Part shown: positions 39,398-49,074 of the stretch, one piece after another
Layout: every line of letters begins with the position of its first letter
Numbering within the stretch: position 1 is the stretch's first letter
Assembly: GCF_002286735.1 (NCBI RefSeq)
Contig: NZ_NRTA01000015.1
Coordinates: 1 to 64,000 of the forward strand
Length of the DNA: 64,000 nucleotides
Direction: 5' to 3'
From: Leptolyngbya sp. BC1307
GTDB lineage: Bacteria; Cyanobacteriota; Cyanobacteriia; Phormidesmidales; Phormidesmidaceae
Program-made: the position numbers and the translations under genes
Notes under the pieces: generated by a model
Database searches by the model: none
What the model was told of the DNA's origin: nothing
The model's input: only the letters and a program-made list of their open reading frames with translations

Positions 39398-40288
39398 ATG
39401 GGCCCGTCTCAATCCGCCTATCGCTTCATATTATTGCCTAGTTTTGTCGGATTGGTATGCTGTTCTTGTGCTTCTGCTCCCAAGATGACCCGTATAGCAG
39501 AAGAATCGACCGATCCGTCCAGCAGCCTCTCGCCTGTAGCTTCTACCTCAGTGGCTGTGCCGCCATCTCCCTCGGCTGCTACGCCCGCACCGGCTTACAG
39601 AGAGGGGATCAACCTCGCCTCTAGTGCCTACCACTTGAGTCAGACGGCGATTTCGCCGGATGATTGGACCTTGATTGCTGGCCGATGGCAGCAGGCGGCT
39701 AATCAGATGAAGCAAGTGGGCGCAGGTGATGAAAATTATGAGGTAGCCCAGCAAAAAATAGCAGAATATGCTCGTAACGCTGCGCAAGCCAACGCGGTGG
39801 TAGCAAACCTGCAGGCATCGGTCTATGCGCCGCTAGCGCCGCTGCCGCCTGAGGCGATCGCTCCCACCAGGCCAAAAGTTGCCATTGCGGTCACTGGCGC
39901 GCCTCCTAGCGCTCAACGAGTGCGAGTGCCCATTGTTCGTCGGCTCTACGGCACGCCCGTTGTGCGAGTCACCTTCAATGGTGTAAAAACCTACGAAATG
40001 ATCCTAGATACCGGCGCTAGCCGTACCCTAATTACTCGCCAGATGGCTAATGATCTAGGCATTGTGGCGACCGAGAGCATGATTGCCGCAACTGCCAGCG
40101 AATCGGCAGTGACCTTTGAAATAGGGCAAATGCGCTCAATATCGCTGGGCGCAATTACGCTTGCTGATGCGCGAGTCAGTATTGGCGACTCAGTGAGTAT
40201 TGGCCTGCTGGGCAACGATTTTTTGAGTGGGTATGACGTGACGATTCGCGATCGCGAAAATACCGTCGAGCTAGTTGAGGCTAATTAA
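39398..40288 (+). CDS. Retropepsin-like aspartic protease, exported
   Basis: A 296-residue protein with a hydrophobic N-terminal signal (FILLPSFVGLVCCSCAS, about 10-26) that could be a lipobox or signal peptide. A Ser/Pro/Ala-rich linker (about 35-75) leads to a helical part and, from about 190, a retropepsin domain: TFNGVKTYEMILDTGASRTL with the catalytic Asp-Thr-Gly-Ala, then AVTFEIGQMRSISLGAITLADARV and GLLGNDFLSGYDVTI. Clan AA proteases of this type act as dimers in the periplasm. The substrate is not known. Confidence 0.82.
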   Translation: MGPSQSAYRFILLPSFVGLVCCSCASAPKMTRIAEESTDPSSSLSPVASTSVAVPPSPSAATPAPAYREGINLASSAYHLSQTAISPDDWTLIAGRWQQAANQMKQVGAGDENYEVAQQKIAEYARNAAQANAVVANLQASVYAPLAPLPPEAIAPTRPKVAIAVTGAPPSAQRVRVPIVRRLYGTPVVRVTFNGVKTYEMILDTGASRTLITRQMANDLGIVATESMIAATASESAVTFEIGQMRSISLGAITLADARVSIGDSVSIGLLGNDFLSGYDVTIRDRENTVELVEAN

Positions 40289-40342
40289 ATGAGCCGCGCT
40301 TATCATCCAACGCTATAGCTGTCAAAACTGGTTTATACCGCT

Positions 40343-41470
40343 TTACTTAGCTATAGATGCCGACTCTACAGCAGGAAAATATATAGCAGGGCGGGGGGCA
40401 GCAGATGTTCTCAGCCCCGCTACCAAAGGAGAGTACAGATAGCCAGCACTATAGTACAGATTGGCTTTAGGCGTTGGCTTAGCTAAATTGCCATCAAACA
40501 GAACTGTCTCAGGCAACCCCTGCTGCAGCGTCTGTAGGCTTACGGCTGCTGGCGAAGGGTTTAGTGCAGCCTGAAGGTCAGCAAGCAACACAGACTCCTG
40601 AAGCGATAAAGACCGGGTTAGGTCAGCTAGAGCCCGGTCTGTAACGGTTTCGGCAGTCGTTAGACCAGCTGTTGTGCCAGTAGGGTCTGCTGCTGTTCCT
40701 GACAGCCGCTGTAAGTCGAGCAGAATAGCAGTGCCAATTGAGTCCTCTTCGGTCTCACTTGTCTCCATATCAAGGTCTGGCTGAGTCACCTTTGCTGGGG
40801 CTACGACTGGCAGAGGGTTTGGTGTCATCAGCGCTGGTGCAGAAGCCTCGGCTGATTCTTCTAGAGCAGCAGTAGAGAGAGGGGGCTGAGCGATTACTGC
40901 ATCGGCTGTTTTAGGGGGCAGCATCGGTAGGCCATCGGCGGAGCGGGCTGGCGACTCTGCGGCGGTATTGCGCTCGGTCTGTGTGTCTGCCTGAGATGGG
41001 ACCCTCAACGGTGGGGGGGCTGATGCCGCCAGTACAGTGCGAGCCGCCAATGAATCAACTAGTGGGGGCGAGGCTGGCACTGGGCTTCCTGTTGCCGGAA
41101 TTGAGTTCGACGCGACCGAATTAGCAGTCTGCTTAACCTGGGACTGATCAAAAGGTGGCGAAGCGGGCAGGTAGACCTGTGAGCTGGTGGGGGCGTAGCG
41201 AGCAGGCGTGCGGGCGCTGGCAACATTGTTGAGGAGAACCGGGCGTTTGCTAACCGTCTCTGATGTTACAGTCTGCTCAAAATCTGGCTCTGTCGCGTCG
41301 CTAGTGGGTAAACTTGCCTCTGCTCTGGCCGAAACGTAAGCGCTTTCACCCGGCTCATCAGCAGGCGCTTCAAAACTCCACTCTGGAACGCGATCGCTCT
41401 GACCGCAGCCAGTCAGCCCAGCGAAAATAGCAGCCAGTGAAGTGACGAAGGCAGCGGTGACTTTACGCAT
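40343..41470 (-). CDS. Predicted lipoprotein, low complexity, unknown function
   Basis: A 375-residue protein with a lipoprotein signal: MRKVTAAFVTSLAAIFAGLTGCGQS (Leu-Thr-Gly-Cys lipobox, Cys at about 22). The mature part is rich in Ala, Ser, Pro and Thr and looks disordered, with a small folded-looking segment near 290-375 (LTRSLSLQESVLLADLQAAL; NLYYSAGYLYSPLVAG). The ATG at 41470 is taken because the signal begins there. The neighbour lnt acylates lipoproteins but is not linked in a unit. I do not recognise a family. Confidence 0.65.
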   Translation of the reverse strand: MRKVTAAFVTSLAAIFAGLTGCGQSDRVPEWSFEAPADEPGESAYVSARAEASLPTSDATEPDFEQTVTSETVSKRPVLLNNVASARTPARYAPTSSQVYLPASPPFDQSQVKQTANSVASNSIPATGSPVPASPPLVDSLAARTVLAASAPPPLRVPSQADTQTERNTAAESPARSADGLPMLPPKTADAVIAQPPLSTAALEESAEASAPALMTPNPLPVVAPAKVTQPDLDMETSETEEDSIGTAILLDLQRLSGTAADPTGTTAGLTTAETVTDRALADLTRSLSLQESVLLADLQAALNPSPAAVSLQTLQQGLPETVLFDGNLAKPTPKANLYYSAGYLYSPLVAGLRTSAAPRPAIYFPAVESASIAK

Positions 41471-41588
41471 TAGCTTTTGACTCTTCGATATATATAGGTA
41501 ACAATGACGACTTTTTGCCTGCAAAAGTTTCGCGAGATTGCAAGGGTAATGGCCTCTCCTAATGGCCGCTCTGCTTTTGGCTAATTGG

Positions 41589-42923
41589 TCAGGTTGTGTA
41601 TTCAGCGTTTATTTTTACGTAGTCATAGCTGAGATCGCAGCCCCAGGCTAGACCTTTACCAGGCCCAGCGCCCACGTTGACAGCGATTTGTACTGGATGA
41701 GCAAGGGCTTCTATGCTCTGAGTCTGGTGCATGAGGGACTCTTCGGCTGACAGAGGTGCGCTCTTATCTAGACGGGTAATCAGCACCTGGGACATGGCCT
41801 GAGTACTGCGCTCTGCTTGCTGTTTGAGATAGGCACTGGCAGCTGCTCGATCAAAAGGCTGAGGGGCTCCGTCAGTCATCAGCGTAAAGTCGCCTAGACT
41901 GATGTTGAGTTCGGCCTGGTCAAAGGGGATGCCCGCTCGTCCGGCAGCGCCCGCAATGCGGCCCCAGTTAGGATCGCGGCCAAAAATGGCGGATTTAACC
42001 AGGGAGGAGCCAGCCACGGTGCGGGCAATTTGACTGGCAGCGCGATCGCTCATCGCCCCCGTCACGGCTACTTCAATCAGGCAAGTGGCACCCTCCCCAT
42101 CCCGGGTAATAGATTTGGCTAGATAGATACAAACCTCGGTCAGCATGGCTTCTAGCTTGTCAGCTTCGGGGCCAGGGGCGGTAATCGCTGGGGTGCGCGA
42201 CTCACCGTTAGTCAGGGCGAGCAGACAGTCGTTAGTGCTGGTATCGCCATCGACAGTGATTTGATTAAAGCTTTTTGCGGTGGCGCGGCGCACCATATCT
42301 TGCCAGAGCTGTGAAGAGACGGCTGCATCGCAGGTGACAAAGCTCAGCATCGTTGCCATGTTGGGGTGAATCATGCCCGATCCTTTGGCAATGCCGCCAA
42401 TGCGGACGGGGCGATCGCCGATCTGAGTTTCAAGCGCAATTGACTTGGTGATCAAATCGGTGGTGACAATGGCTCTAGCTGCTGCCGCCGATCCGGTGGG
42501 TGAGAGAGCCGCTACCGCATCTGGAATGCCAGCCTTTAGAATATCTAGCTTGAGGGGCTGACCAATTACACCGGTAGAGGCGAGCAATATTTGATCGGGA
42601 GAAATTTGCAGAGCGGCAGCGGCGGCGGCGGCGCTGGCTAAGGCGTCTTGCTTGCCCTGTTCGCCAGTACAGGCATTGGCTTGACCGGCATTGCAGAGAA
42701 TGGCGCGAGCCGCCGGTTTGGCCTCTAATAGATCTTGGCAGTAATCGACGCAGGCGGCGCGTACCTGGCTCATAGTGAAGACTCCAGCAGCGATCGCCTC
42801 ACAGTCTGACACGATCAGCGCGACATCAGGAGCCCCGGATGGCTTTAGTCCGGCGACAATACCAGCGGCGCGAAAGCCCTTAGGCGCAGTTACGCCTCCT
42901 TCAATTACCTGCCAGTCTGCCAT
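41589..42923 (-). CDS. argJ: Bifunctional ArgJ, glutamate N-acetyltransferase / ornithine acetyltransferase
   Basis: A 444-residue ArgJ for the arginine cycle. The autocleavage site lies in GMIHPNMATMLSFVTCDA (about 182-199; the Thr of ATM becomes the N-terminal nucleophile). Other family segments are PKGFRAAGIVAGLK at the start, GDTSTNDCLLALTNG (about 225) and IFGRDPNWGRIAGAAGRAG (about 311). The sequence ends with DLSYDYVKINAEYTT, the usual ArgJ end. Length is normal. Confidence 0.96.
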   Translation of the reverse strand: MADWQVIEGGVTAPKGFRAAGIVAGLKPSGAPDVALIVSDCEAIAAGVFTMSQVRAACVDYCQDLLEAKPAARAILCNAGQANACTGEQGKQDALASAAAAAAALQISPDQILLASTGVIGQPLKLDILKAGIPDAVAALSPTGSAAAARAIVTTDLITKSIALETQIGDRPVRIGGIAKGSGMIHPNMATMLSFVTCDAAVSSQLWQDMVRRATAKSFNQITVDGDTSTNDCLLALTNGESRTPAITAPGPEADKLEAMLTEVCIYLAKSITRDGEGATCLIEVAVTGAMSDRAASQIARTVAGSSLVKSAIFGRDPNWGRIAGAAGRAGIPFDQAELNISLGDFTLMTDGAPQPFDRAAASAYLKQQAERSTQAMSQVLITRLDKSAPLSAEESLMHQTQSIEALAHPVQIAVNVGAGPGKGLAWGCDLSYDYVKINAEYTT

Positions 42924-43053
42924 GGGTTTCCTTGCTTTTTAAGATAAGGGGGAGTGAATTGGCAATGTGCGATCGCCATCACCTGGATCAAACTACCTTG
43001 TGAAGAGGGATTATATCAATAACTATGAAGGTGTTAAGTAGAGAGATGCTGAC

Positions 43054-44700
43054 TTGAAGGGCTTACTGTCGAATTCGCGGTCAGATCTGCCGCTATCAAA
43101 AGCAGTTACTAAAGAAACTACGGGTTTGCTCAGTCAGCGCAGGTTAATCCTCAGTTTACTGGGCGGCGGCTTCCTTATGGGCGTAGCGCCGGTCAACGCT
43201 TGGCCGCTAGCCTGGGTCGCTATGGTGCCTTTATGGAGCGTGTTGCACAGGCCGCAGCAAACCGTTCGCAGTGTTTTAGTAGGCGCAGCGCTGTGGGGAG
43301 TGGCCTATCACGGGACAGCGCTCTCCTGGATCACTGGCCTGCATCCGCTGACCTGGATGGGAATGTCTTGGCTGGAAAGCATGGCGATCATGCTGTTTGC
43401 CTGGCTATTTATCACTCTCTGGGGCGCGGCTATCGGTATTACCTGGGTAGCGCTGATGCGCGGATTAATGCGATGGCAGGGGCTCAAAGGTGGCAATCGG
43501 GTCCTGGTCGGGACAGCGCTGTGGTGCGCAGTGGAATGGATCTGGAGTCAGGGGCCGCTGTACTGGACTTCTTTAAGCTACACTCAGAGCCCTTATAACC
43601 TAGTCGGATTGCAGCTAGGTCAGCTATCGGGGCCGATTACCGTCACAGCGGCCATCGTCGCTGTCAATGGCCTACTGGCTGAAGCTTGGTACGGGTGGCG
43701 CATTCGTTTACTGGCTCGCCAGTCTTTAGGCCAGTATTCGGGCCGGTATTTTGGTAGTGCGCTCGCCTTGTTCGTCGCCGTTCACTTACTAGGGCTCGGG
43801 CTCTACAGCAGACCTCTGGCAGACCGCCCCGCTGAGGCGCTAGTCGTTGGCTTAATTCAAGGGAATATTCCCACTGATCAAAAGCTAACGGCCAAAGGCA
43901 TTCAGACCTCAAGGCAGGTTTACCTTGACGGGTATGAAGCGCTAGCCGCTGAGGGCGTCGATCTGGTCTTGACCCCTGAGGGAGCCATTCCTCAGGTGTG
44001 GAACCCGTTTCTGCAAAACCGTGATCTGCTACAGCGGGCAGTCGTGAAAAACGGGGTGCCGCTAGTTCTGGGCACCTTTGCTCGTCAGAACCCGGCGGAG
44101 AACCAGGGAGCGCTGACCCAAAGCCTACTGACTCTGACACCTGCAGGCGAAGTCGTTGGCCGCTATAACAAAGTCAAGCTAGTGCCGTTAGGGGAATACA
44201 TTCCGCTAGAAAGCATCATCGGCATGCTGGTGAGCAGACTATCGCCTTATGGTGACAGCCTGGTTCCTGGCAAATTTGACCAGCTTCTAGAGACACCCTT
44301 TGGCCCGATAGCAGCGGGCATCTGCTACGAGTCGGCCTTTGCTGACCTGTTTCGTCAGCAGGTGCATAGAGGCGGTCAGGCCATTTTCACCGCTTCTAAT
44401 AATGACCCCTATTCCCCCCGGCAGATGATTCAGCACCACGCGCAAGACGTGATGCGAGCTATTGAAACTGACCGCTGGGAAGCGCGAGTGACCAATACTG
44501 GCATCTCTGGCATCGTCGATCCGCGCGGGCGATCGCACTGGCTCTCAGCGCCCAATGAATATGTTACTCACCTGGATACCCTTTACCTCAGGCAAACCCA
44601 AACCCCCTACGTTCGCTGGGGCGACTGGCTGACGCCACTGCTGCTAGGAATCGCCTGCATCCGGTACGGACAGGAGATGGTCAATAGCGATCGCCGGTAG
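43054..44700 (+). CDS. lnt: Apolipoprotein N-acyltransferase
   Basis: A 548-residue integral membrane enzyme that N-acylates lipoproteins. Six to eight membrane segments (about 30-250) precede a periplasmic nitrilase-like domain with the catalytic triad: Glu in LTPEGAIPQVW (about 310), Lys in RYNKVKLVPLGEYIP (about 369) and Cys in AAGICYESAF (about 427-431). A final membrane segment near 525-540 follows. The start is TTG 43054 (GAGAGA 7 bases upstream) or an internal codon. Its 3' end overlaps the converging GGDEF gene by 57 bases. Confidence 0.92.
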   Translation: MKGLLSNSRSDLPLSKAVTKETTGLLSQRRLILSLLGGGFLMGVAPVNAWPLAWVAMVPLWSVLHRPQQTVRSVLVGAALWGVAYHGTALSWITGLHPLTWMGMSWLESMAIMLFAWLFITLWGAAIGITWVALMRGLMRWQGLKGGNRVLVGTALWCAVEWIWSQGPLYWTSLSYTQSPYNLVGLQLGQLSGPITVTAAIVAVNGLLAEAWYGWRIRLLARQSLGQYSGRYFGSALALFVAVHLLGLGLYSRPLADRPAEALVVGLIQGNIPTDQKLTAKGIQTSRQVYLDGYEALAAEGVDLVLTPEGAIPQVWNPFLQNRDLLQRAVVKNGVPLVLGTFARQNPAENQGALTQSLLTLTPAGEVVGRYNKVKLVPLGEYIPLESIIGMLVSRLSPYGDSLVPGKFDQLLETPFGPIAAGICYESAFADLFRQQVHRGGQAIFTASNNDPYSPRQMIQHHAQDVMRAIETDRWEARVTNTGISGIVDPRGRSHWLSAPNEYVTHLDTLYLRQTQTPYVRWGDWLTPLLLGIACIRYGQEMVNSDRR

Positions 44701-46662
44701 CGCTTCCGACAGCCACGGTCCCTGACCTAGACGACAGCCTAACGCTATCAGGGTCTGCATTTGCGTCTCTGTCTCGACCCCTTCAGCAATGACCGTCATG
44801 TTGGCACTGCGGCCCAAACAAACAATCGTTTTCACCATACTGCTGCTTTGACCGAGATCCAGCTCTTTGACAAACTCTCGGTCAATCTTGAGCGTATCAA
44901 CCGCTAGCTGATGAAGCCGACTGAGGGAGGAATTTCCCCGCGCGAAATCATTCACGCAGAGACCAACGCTCAAGGCTTTTAGCTGCTGCAAAACCGCCGT
45001 AGTAATCGGGTCGCTGTTAACTAGAACCGATTCATTAAACTCTAGTTGGAAGGCCGAGGCCGATAGCTGAGCTGCCCTCAAACTGTCCTGCCAGTGAGAG
45101 ACCATCTGGGGAGATGTCATCTCCAACACAGAAAGAGAAAGATGCACTCTCAAATTAGACCCGGCTGGTAGCTGTCGCCATTGTTTCAACTGCTGGCAAG
45201 CGGTGTGTATGACCTGCTCGCACAGCGGGCGGACGATGCCGATTTCTTCAGCTGCCGCCATAAACTCTTCGGCTTCTAAACAGCCTTGAGTGGGGTGATG
45301 CCAGCACAAGCGAACGGCAAGCCCCGATATCTGCCGGGTCCCCATATCAAAAATGGGCTGATAGTACAGATGGAACTGATGGCTCAGCAAAGCCTGCCGC
45401 AAATCATTCTCTAGTGTCACCCGATCTTTTGCTCGCCCTGGCATCGTCGGATTAAATAGGGCGTACGACTGGCCGCCGAGTGGCCCTTCATCTTGAATAA
45501 TGATCGGTGAGCTGAGCGCGTCAGCGGGCTGCTGGTTTTGAAACGCCCGGCGGCTAAGCCGCTGTTTGGTTCGTTTTTTAGCCTGATACATAGCGGTATC
45601 GGCATCTCTAAGCGCTGCTTCGGGCTGATAGTAGCCACTGTGGCTAAAGGTAATGCCAATGCTAGCGCTGATAAAGACTTTTTGCCCTTCAATCAGGAAA
45701 GGCTGCTGGAGCTGCTCTTGCAATCGTTTTACAGCTGTGATGGCGTGCGCTTCATTCGGAATATCGTCTAGAAGTACCGCAAACTCATCGCCGCCCAGCC
45801 GAGCGACCAGATCTCTTCTACGCAGTATCTTCTTAATCTGAGCGGCGACCTGCTTCAGCAGCTGATCGCCGACGCCGTGTCCTAGAACGTCATTAACTGG
45901 CTTGAAGTTATCTAGATCAATAAACCAGACCGCATAGAGGTGATCAGGCTGGCGGTGGGCTAGCTGAATGGCTTGATAGAGCCGCTCAAGAAAATAACTG
46001 CGATTAGGGAGGCCAGTTAGCGGGTCGTGCAGAGAACTGTGGCGCAAGGCTGCCTCTCGCTTGAGCAGCTTTGTCTGATTCTTGAGCAGGAGATGCAGAG
46101 CCGAAGTGAGCACAGACGTACGCGCTTTGACTCGCTGCTCCAAGCGCTCGTTGGAGAGTTTGAGCTGATGGGCATGACGGGCAAGCTCCATCTGCGCCAT
46201 GATCTGGCGGCTCAGCACCTGAAGCGTACTCAGCTGATGCACTGTGAGCTGGCGAGGCTGATAGTCAACGACGCACAGAGACCCAAGGTGATGGCCATCG
46301 GGCGTGGCTAGCGGGGCCCCGGCATAAAAGCGAATGTAGGGGGGGCCAGTCACCAGCGGATTTTGACAAAACCGAGGATCTTGCTGCGCGTCTTCTACAA
46401 TCATTACCCCCATCTGCTGGATGGTATGAGCGCAAAAGGCTACACTGCGGGGCGTTTCATTAACGTCGGCCCCAACTTTCGCCTTAAACCACTGGCGATT
46501 AGCATCTATGAGACTGACAAAAGCGGCTGGCGTACCGCACACATGAGCCGCGAGCGCAGCAATGTCATCGTAGGCAGGCTCTGCCGACGTATCTAAAATA
46601 TTGTAGTCTTGGAGCTTTGCAAGACGGAGGGTTTCTTTAGCCGGCCAAGAAGCTACTCTCAT
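44644..46662 (-). CDS. GAF-GGDEF-EAL protein with intact GGDEF and degenerate EAL
   Basis: A 672-residue cytosolic c-di-GMP protein. GAF about 20-155; a coiled coil about 165-205; GGDEF domain about 207-370 with intact GGDEF at 290-294 and the product-inhibition site RRRD at 281-284, so diguanylate cyclase activity is expected. The EAL domain (about 412-665) has lost its motif: the EAL position reads A449-V450-R451, the NDFARG at 571-576 replaces DDFGTG, and HLSLS replaces NLSxxQ; KIDREFV and AEGVET remain. The phosphodiesterase half is therefore probably inactive. Confidence 0.9.
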   Translation of the reverse strand: MRVASWPAKETLRLAKLQDYNILDTSAEPAYDDIAALAAHVCGTPAAFVSLIDANRQWFKAKVGADVNETPRSVAFCAHTIQQMGVMIVEDAQQDPRFCQNPLVTGPPYIRFYAGAPLATPDGHHLGSLCVVDYQPRQLTVHQLSTLQVLSRQIMAQMELARHAHQLKLSNERLEQRVKARTSVLTSALHLLLKNQTKLLKREAALRHSSLHDPLTGLPNRSYFLERLYQAIQLAHRQPDHLYAVWFIDLDNFKPVNDVLGHGVGDQLLKQVAAQIKKILRRRDLVARLGGDEFAVLLDDIPNEAHAITAVKRLQEQLQQPFLIEGQKVFISASIGITFSHSGYYQPEAALRDADTAMYQAKKRTKQRLSRRAFQNQQPADALSSPIIIQDEGPLGGQSYALFNPTMPGRAKDRVTLENDLRQALLSHQFHLYYQPIFDMGTRQISGLAVRLCWHHPTQGCLEAEEFMAAAEEIGIVRPLCEQVIHTACQQLKQWRQLPAGSNLRVHLSLSVLEMTSPQMVSHWQDSLRAAQLSASAFQLEFNESVLVNSDPITTAVLQQLKALSVGLCVNDFARGNSSLSRLHQLAVDTLKIDREFVKELDLGQSSSMVKTIVCLGRSANMTVIAEGVETETQMQTLIALGCRLGQGPWLSEALPAIAIDHLLSVPDAGDS

Positions 46663-46997
46663 AGGTTAGCTATTGAAGCTGATCACATCATAGATGAACG
46701 GGTTAAAACTGTCTTGATTGACTAATAAAGGGCAGTCACCCTGGCGTGGTTGAGGTCTCAACGTGCTCCAAGGATAGTGGGCTTTGTGAATGACAAGTCA
46801 TCAGGTTGCACTGGGTCAATACTTTCCTGATTTTATTTGTGCTTTTACTCTCAGTTGAAAGACTGATGCGGCTACCTATGCTGGTATCGCCAAGAATAAA
46901 CCAGTCTTGCTTCTTTTTTGTATTAAAAGACACGGATGTAGGCAAAAGTTGAGCTTAAATCAAAAATGCTGCTGGCCACGGCTGTATGATACCTGAA
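46663..46997. other. Intergenic region, no supported gene
   Basis: A 335-base gap between the GGDEF start and the hydrolase stop; both read left. It has an AT-rich part (46800-46970) and a 69-codon open frame without family features. No U-tailed stem with strong pairing was found. A promoter for the GGDEF gene must lie in its right half, but no -35/-10 pair stands out. Confidence 0.4.
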
Positions 46998-48116
46998 TCA
47001 GTCATGGGCTTGCTGAGATTCGATGTCTGGATTCACGAACTGATTAGCTGTGCTGGCGCGATCGCACCAATCAAGCACCCGGTTCCACGCCCACCAGCGG
47101 TCGGGATCTTGAATTTGCCGTTGGCAAGCGGCGCTGCTGACATAGCCTACGTGGCCACCCTGCTCGGTTAGTCTCAGATCGATCACTGGATTAGCGGCGC
47201 AGGTAGTCCGAATCTCTTTGACTAGGGCAGGGTCAAAGAGCGGGTCATCTGCGGCATAGAGAATTAAGGTTGGCTTATTAATCTGAGGTAGTAGGGAAAG
47301 CCCATTGGTGAGGGTATAGTACTCCTCCACAGAGCTAAGGCCCAACCGGGGAACCACTATCTCTTGGTCAAAACTGCGAATGCCATGGACGCGCTGAATA
47401 GCGTCTGGGTCAAAAGCATTGGGATGGTCTTGGTAGATCTGCTGTAGCAGGGCTTTGAGGTTGCGGGTGATGGCTTTTTCGAGGTATTTGCCGACGGGGG
47501 CATTGACTAGATAGTTGAGCGATCGCAGCGAATCCAGTGCTGGGCAAATCACCGCGCAGCCACCGATATCATCATCTTCTAAACCCAAATCAGCTCCCCA
47601 TTCTTCAATCGTTTGAGCCGCCTTGATACCCCACAGCGCCAGCAGCCCGCCCAGCGAAAAGGCTGTGAACCAGATCGGAGCTGGACAGCCCATCTGCTTA
47701 GCAGCAGCGGCAATACGGACAAAGTCTTCGCCTTCATATAGCCCATCAGAGGTCAGGGTAGGCGAGAGTGTAGCCGTTTTACCGTGAGCCCGCCAGTCGA
47801 AAATGACCACTGCGTAGCCTCGGGCATAGGCTTTGCAGGCCATCAGCCTGAGAAACCACTGGTCTTCTAGACTGCCAGTGATGCCATAGGTGCCCACAAT
47901 AGTGCCGATAGGATTTTCAGGAATGGCAACCAGCCCAAAGATGGGAACGCCCTGCGCGCCTGTAAAAATTTTCTCCTGGTAGACCGGCTCGGGTTCAGCG
48001 ATGGTACGTTGCCAGTTGGCACCGGCGCGGAGCCCGGCATAGAGGGTCATTGCCAGGCCATTGCTCAGCAGCCAGGGGGCACGGTAGGGAGTTGAATTCA
48101 TGCAGGCAGATTTCAT
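46998..48116 (-). CDS. Alpha/beta hydrolase
   Basis: A 372-residue serine hydrolase-like protein. After a segment that may be a membrane anchor, YGITGSLEDQ and GYAVVIFDWRAHGKTA (about 98-113) fit the alpha/beta fold; the nucleophile elbow reads AFSLGGLLALWG (about 150-161), with Ala before the Phe-Ser-Leu-Gly-Gly in place of the usual Gly. ILYAADDPLF (about 288-297) carries the acid and QGGHVGYVS (about 321-329) the His. It resembles the YheT/COG0429 group, whose substrates are unknown. The start is ATG 48116 or 48101. Confidence 0.75.
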   Translation of the reverse strand: MKSACMNSTPYRAPWLLSNGLAMTLYAGLRAGANWQRTIAEPEPVYQEKIFTGAQGVPIFGLVAIPENPIGTIVGTYGITGSLEDQWFLRLMACKAYARGYAVVIFDWRAHGKTATLSPTLTSDGLYEGEDFVRIAAAAKQMGCPAPIWFTAFSLGGLLALWGIKAAQTIEEWGADLGLEDDDIGGCAVICPALDSLRSLNYLVNAPVGKYLEKAITRNLKALLQQIYQDHPNAFDPDAIQRVHGIRSFDQEIVVPRLGLSSVEEYYTLTNGLSLLPQINKPTLILYAADDPLFDPALVKEIRTTCAANPVIDLRLTEQGGHVGYVSSAACQRQIQDPDRWWAWNRVLDWCDRASTANQFVNPDIESQQAHD

Positions 48117-48340
48117 TGTGAGTTGCAACGATCTTAGCCGGTAGCCAGAATTTCACAGTGCCCTTTTGCTCGAAAGCAACCTGCGAGAATTCGGCGCAGA
48201 CGTTCTAAGGTCTGTTAATTTTGAAGCGTTTGCGGTAGCCGATGGCAATTTGATCATCGGTCAAAATCTGATATCTTCTGAGCTATTGGCTGAGAAGACG
48301 TTGAGCGCAATTTGCCCAAAACTTCACGCCTAAAGAATTT

Positions 48341-49000
48341 ATGAAAAAGCTGATTGATCTGAGCCACACCATAGAAGATGGCATGATCACCTACAAGGGT
48401 GTTCCTGCGCCGCTGATCTGCGATTTTCTCACCCGAGAAGCCTCGAAAGCTTACTACGCTGAAGGTACGACCTTTCACATCGGCAAGATCGAGATGGCGG
48501 CAAATACCGGCACCTATATAGATTCGCCGTTTCATCGCTATGCGGATGGGAAGGATTTGTCTGAGCTAGGCTTAGAGGCGCTAGCAGATCTCGACGGTAT
48601 TTTATTCCATGCCGAACCGGGCCAAACCAACATCGGCCCTCAGCTATTTGCCAACGCCGATGTTAAAGGTAAAGCTGTCTTAGTTCATACCGGTTGGGAC
48701 AAGCATTGGCGAACCGATCAGTACTTTGAAGACCATCCGCACCTGAGCGAATCTGCCGCTGCTTGGCTAAAGGAAGCGGGCGCTACGTTAGTCGGCATTG
48801 ATTCTTACAACATAGACGGGACGAAAACAGGCGATCGCCCTGCCCACTCTATCTTGCTAGGGGCTGACATCCCCATCGTTGAGCACATGTGTCGCTTGCA
48901 GGACGTGCCCGACAGCGGCTTCAAGTTCAACGCTGTGCCTGTGAAGGTAAAAAAGTTCGGTACGTTTCCCGTTCGAGCGTATGCCGTTGTCTCTACGTAG
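48341..49000 (+). CDS. Cyclase-family protein (kynurenine formamidase fold)
   Basis: A 219-residue metal-dependent hydrolase of the cyclase family. The family motif HxGTHxDxPxH reads NTGTYIDSPFH (residues about 54-64), so the first His is Asn and the second His is Tyr; this variant occurs, as I recall, in a recognisable subgroup. Later landmarks are ALVHTGWDKHW (about 107-117) and IDSYNIDGTKTGDRPAHSILLGADIP. The exact substrate is not known. The gene is divergent from the alpha/beta hydrolase. Confidence 0.8.
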   Translation: MKKLIDLSHTIEDGMITYKGVPAPLICDFLTREASKAYYAEGTTFHIGKIEMAANTGTYIDSPFHRYADGKDLSELGLEALADLDGILFHAEPGQTNIGPQLFANADVKGKAVLVHTGWDKHWRTDQYFEDHPHLSESAAAWLKEAGATLVGIDSYNIDGTKTGDRPAHSILLGADIPIVEHMCRLQDVPDSGFKFNAVPVKVKKFGTFPVRAYAVVST

Positions 49001-49074
49001 GCTGAAAACGACCTTCGATTCCTAATCAAGGATGGCTGAACCGTATTTTTGTAGGTACCTCGCAGGGGCATTGC

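Noticed and set aside
46736-46945. 69-codon minus-strand frame in the gap after the GGDEF gene
   Set aside because: No ribosome site and no recognisable motif; the gap is AT-rich and frames of this size are expected by chance.
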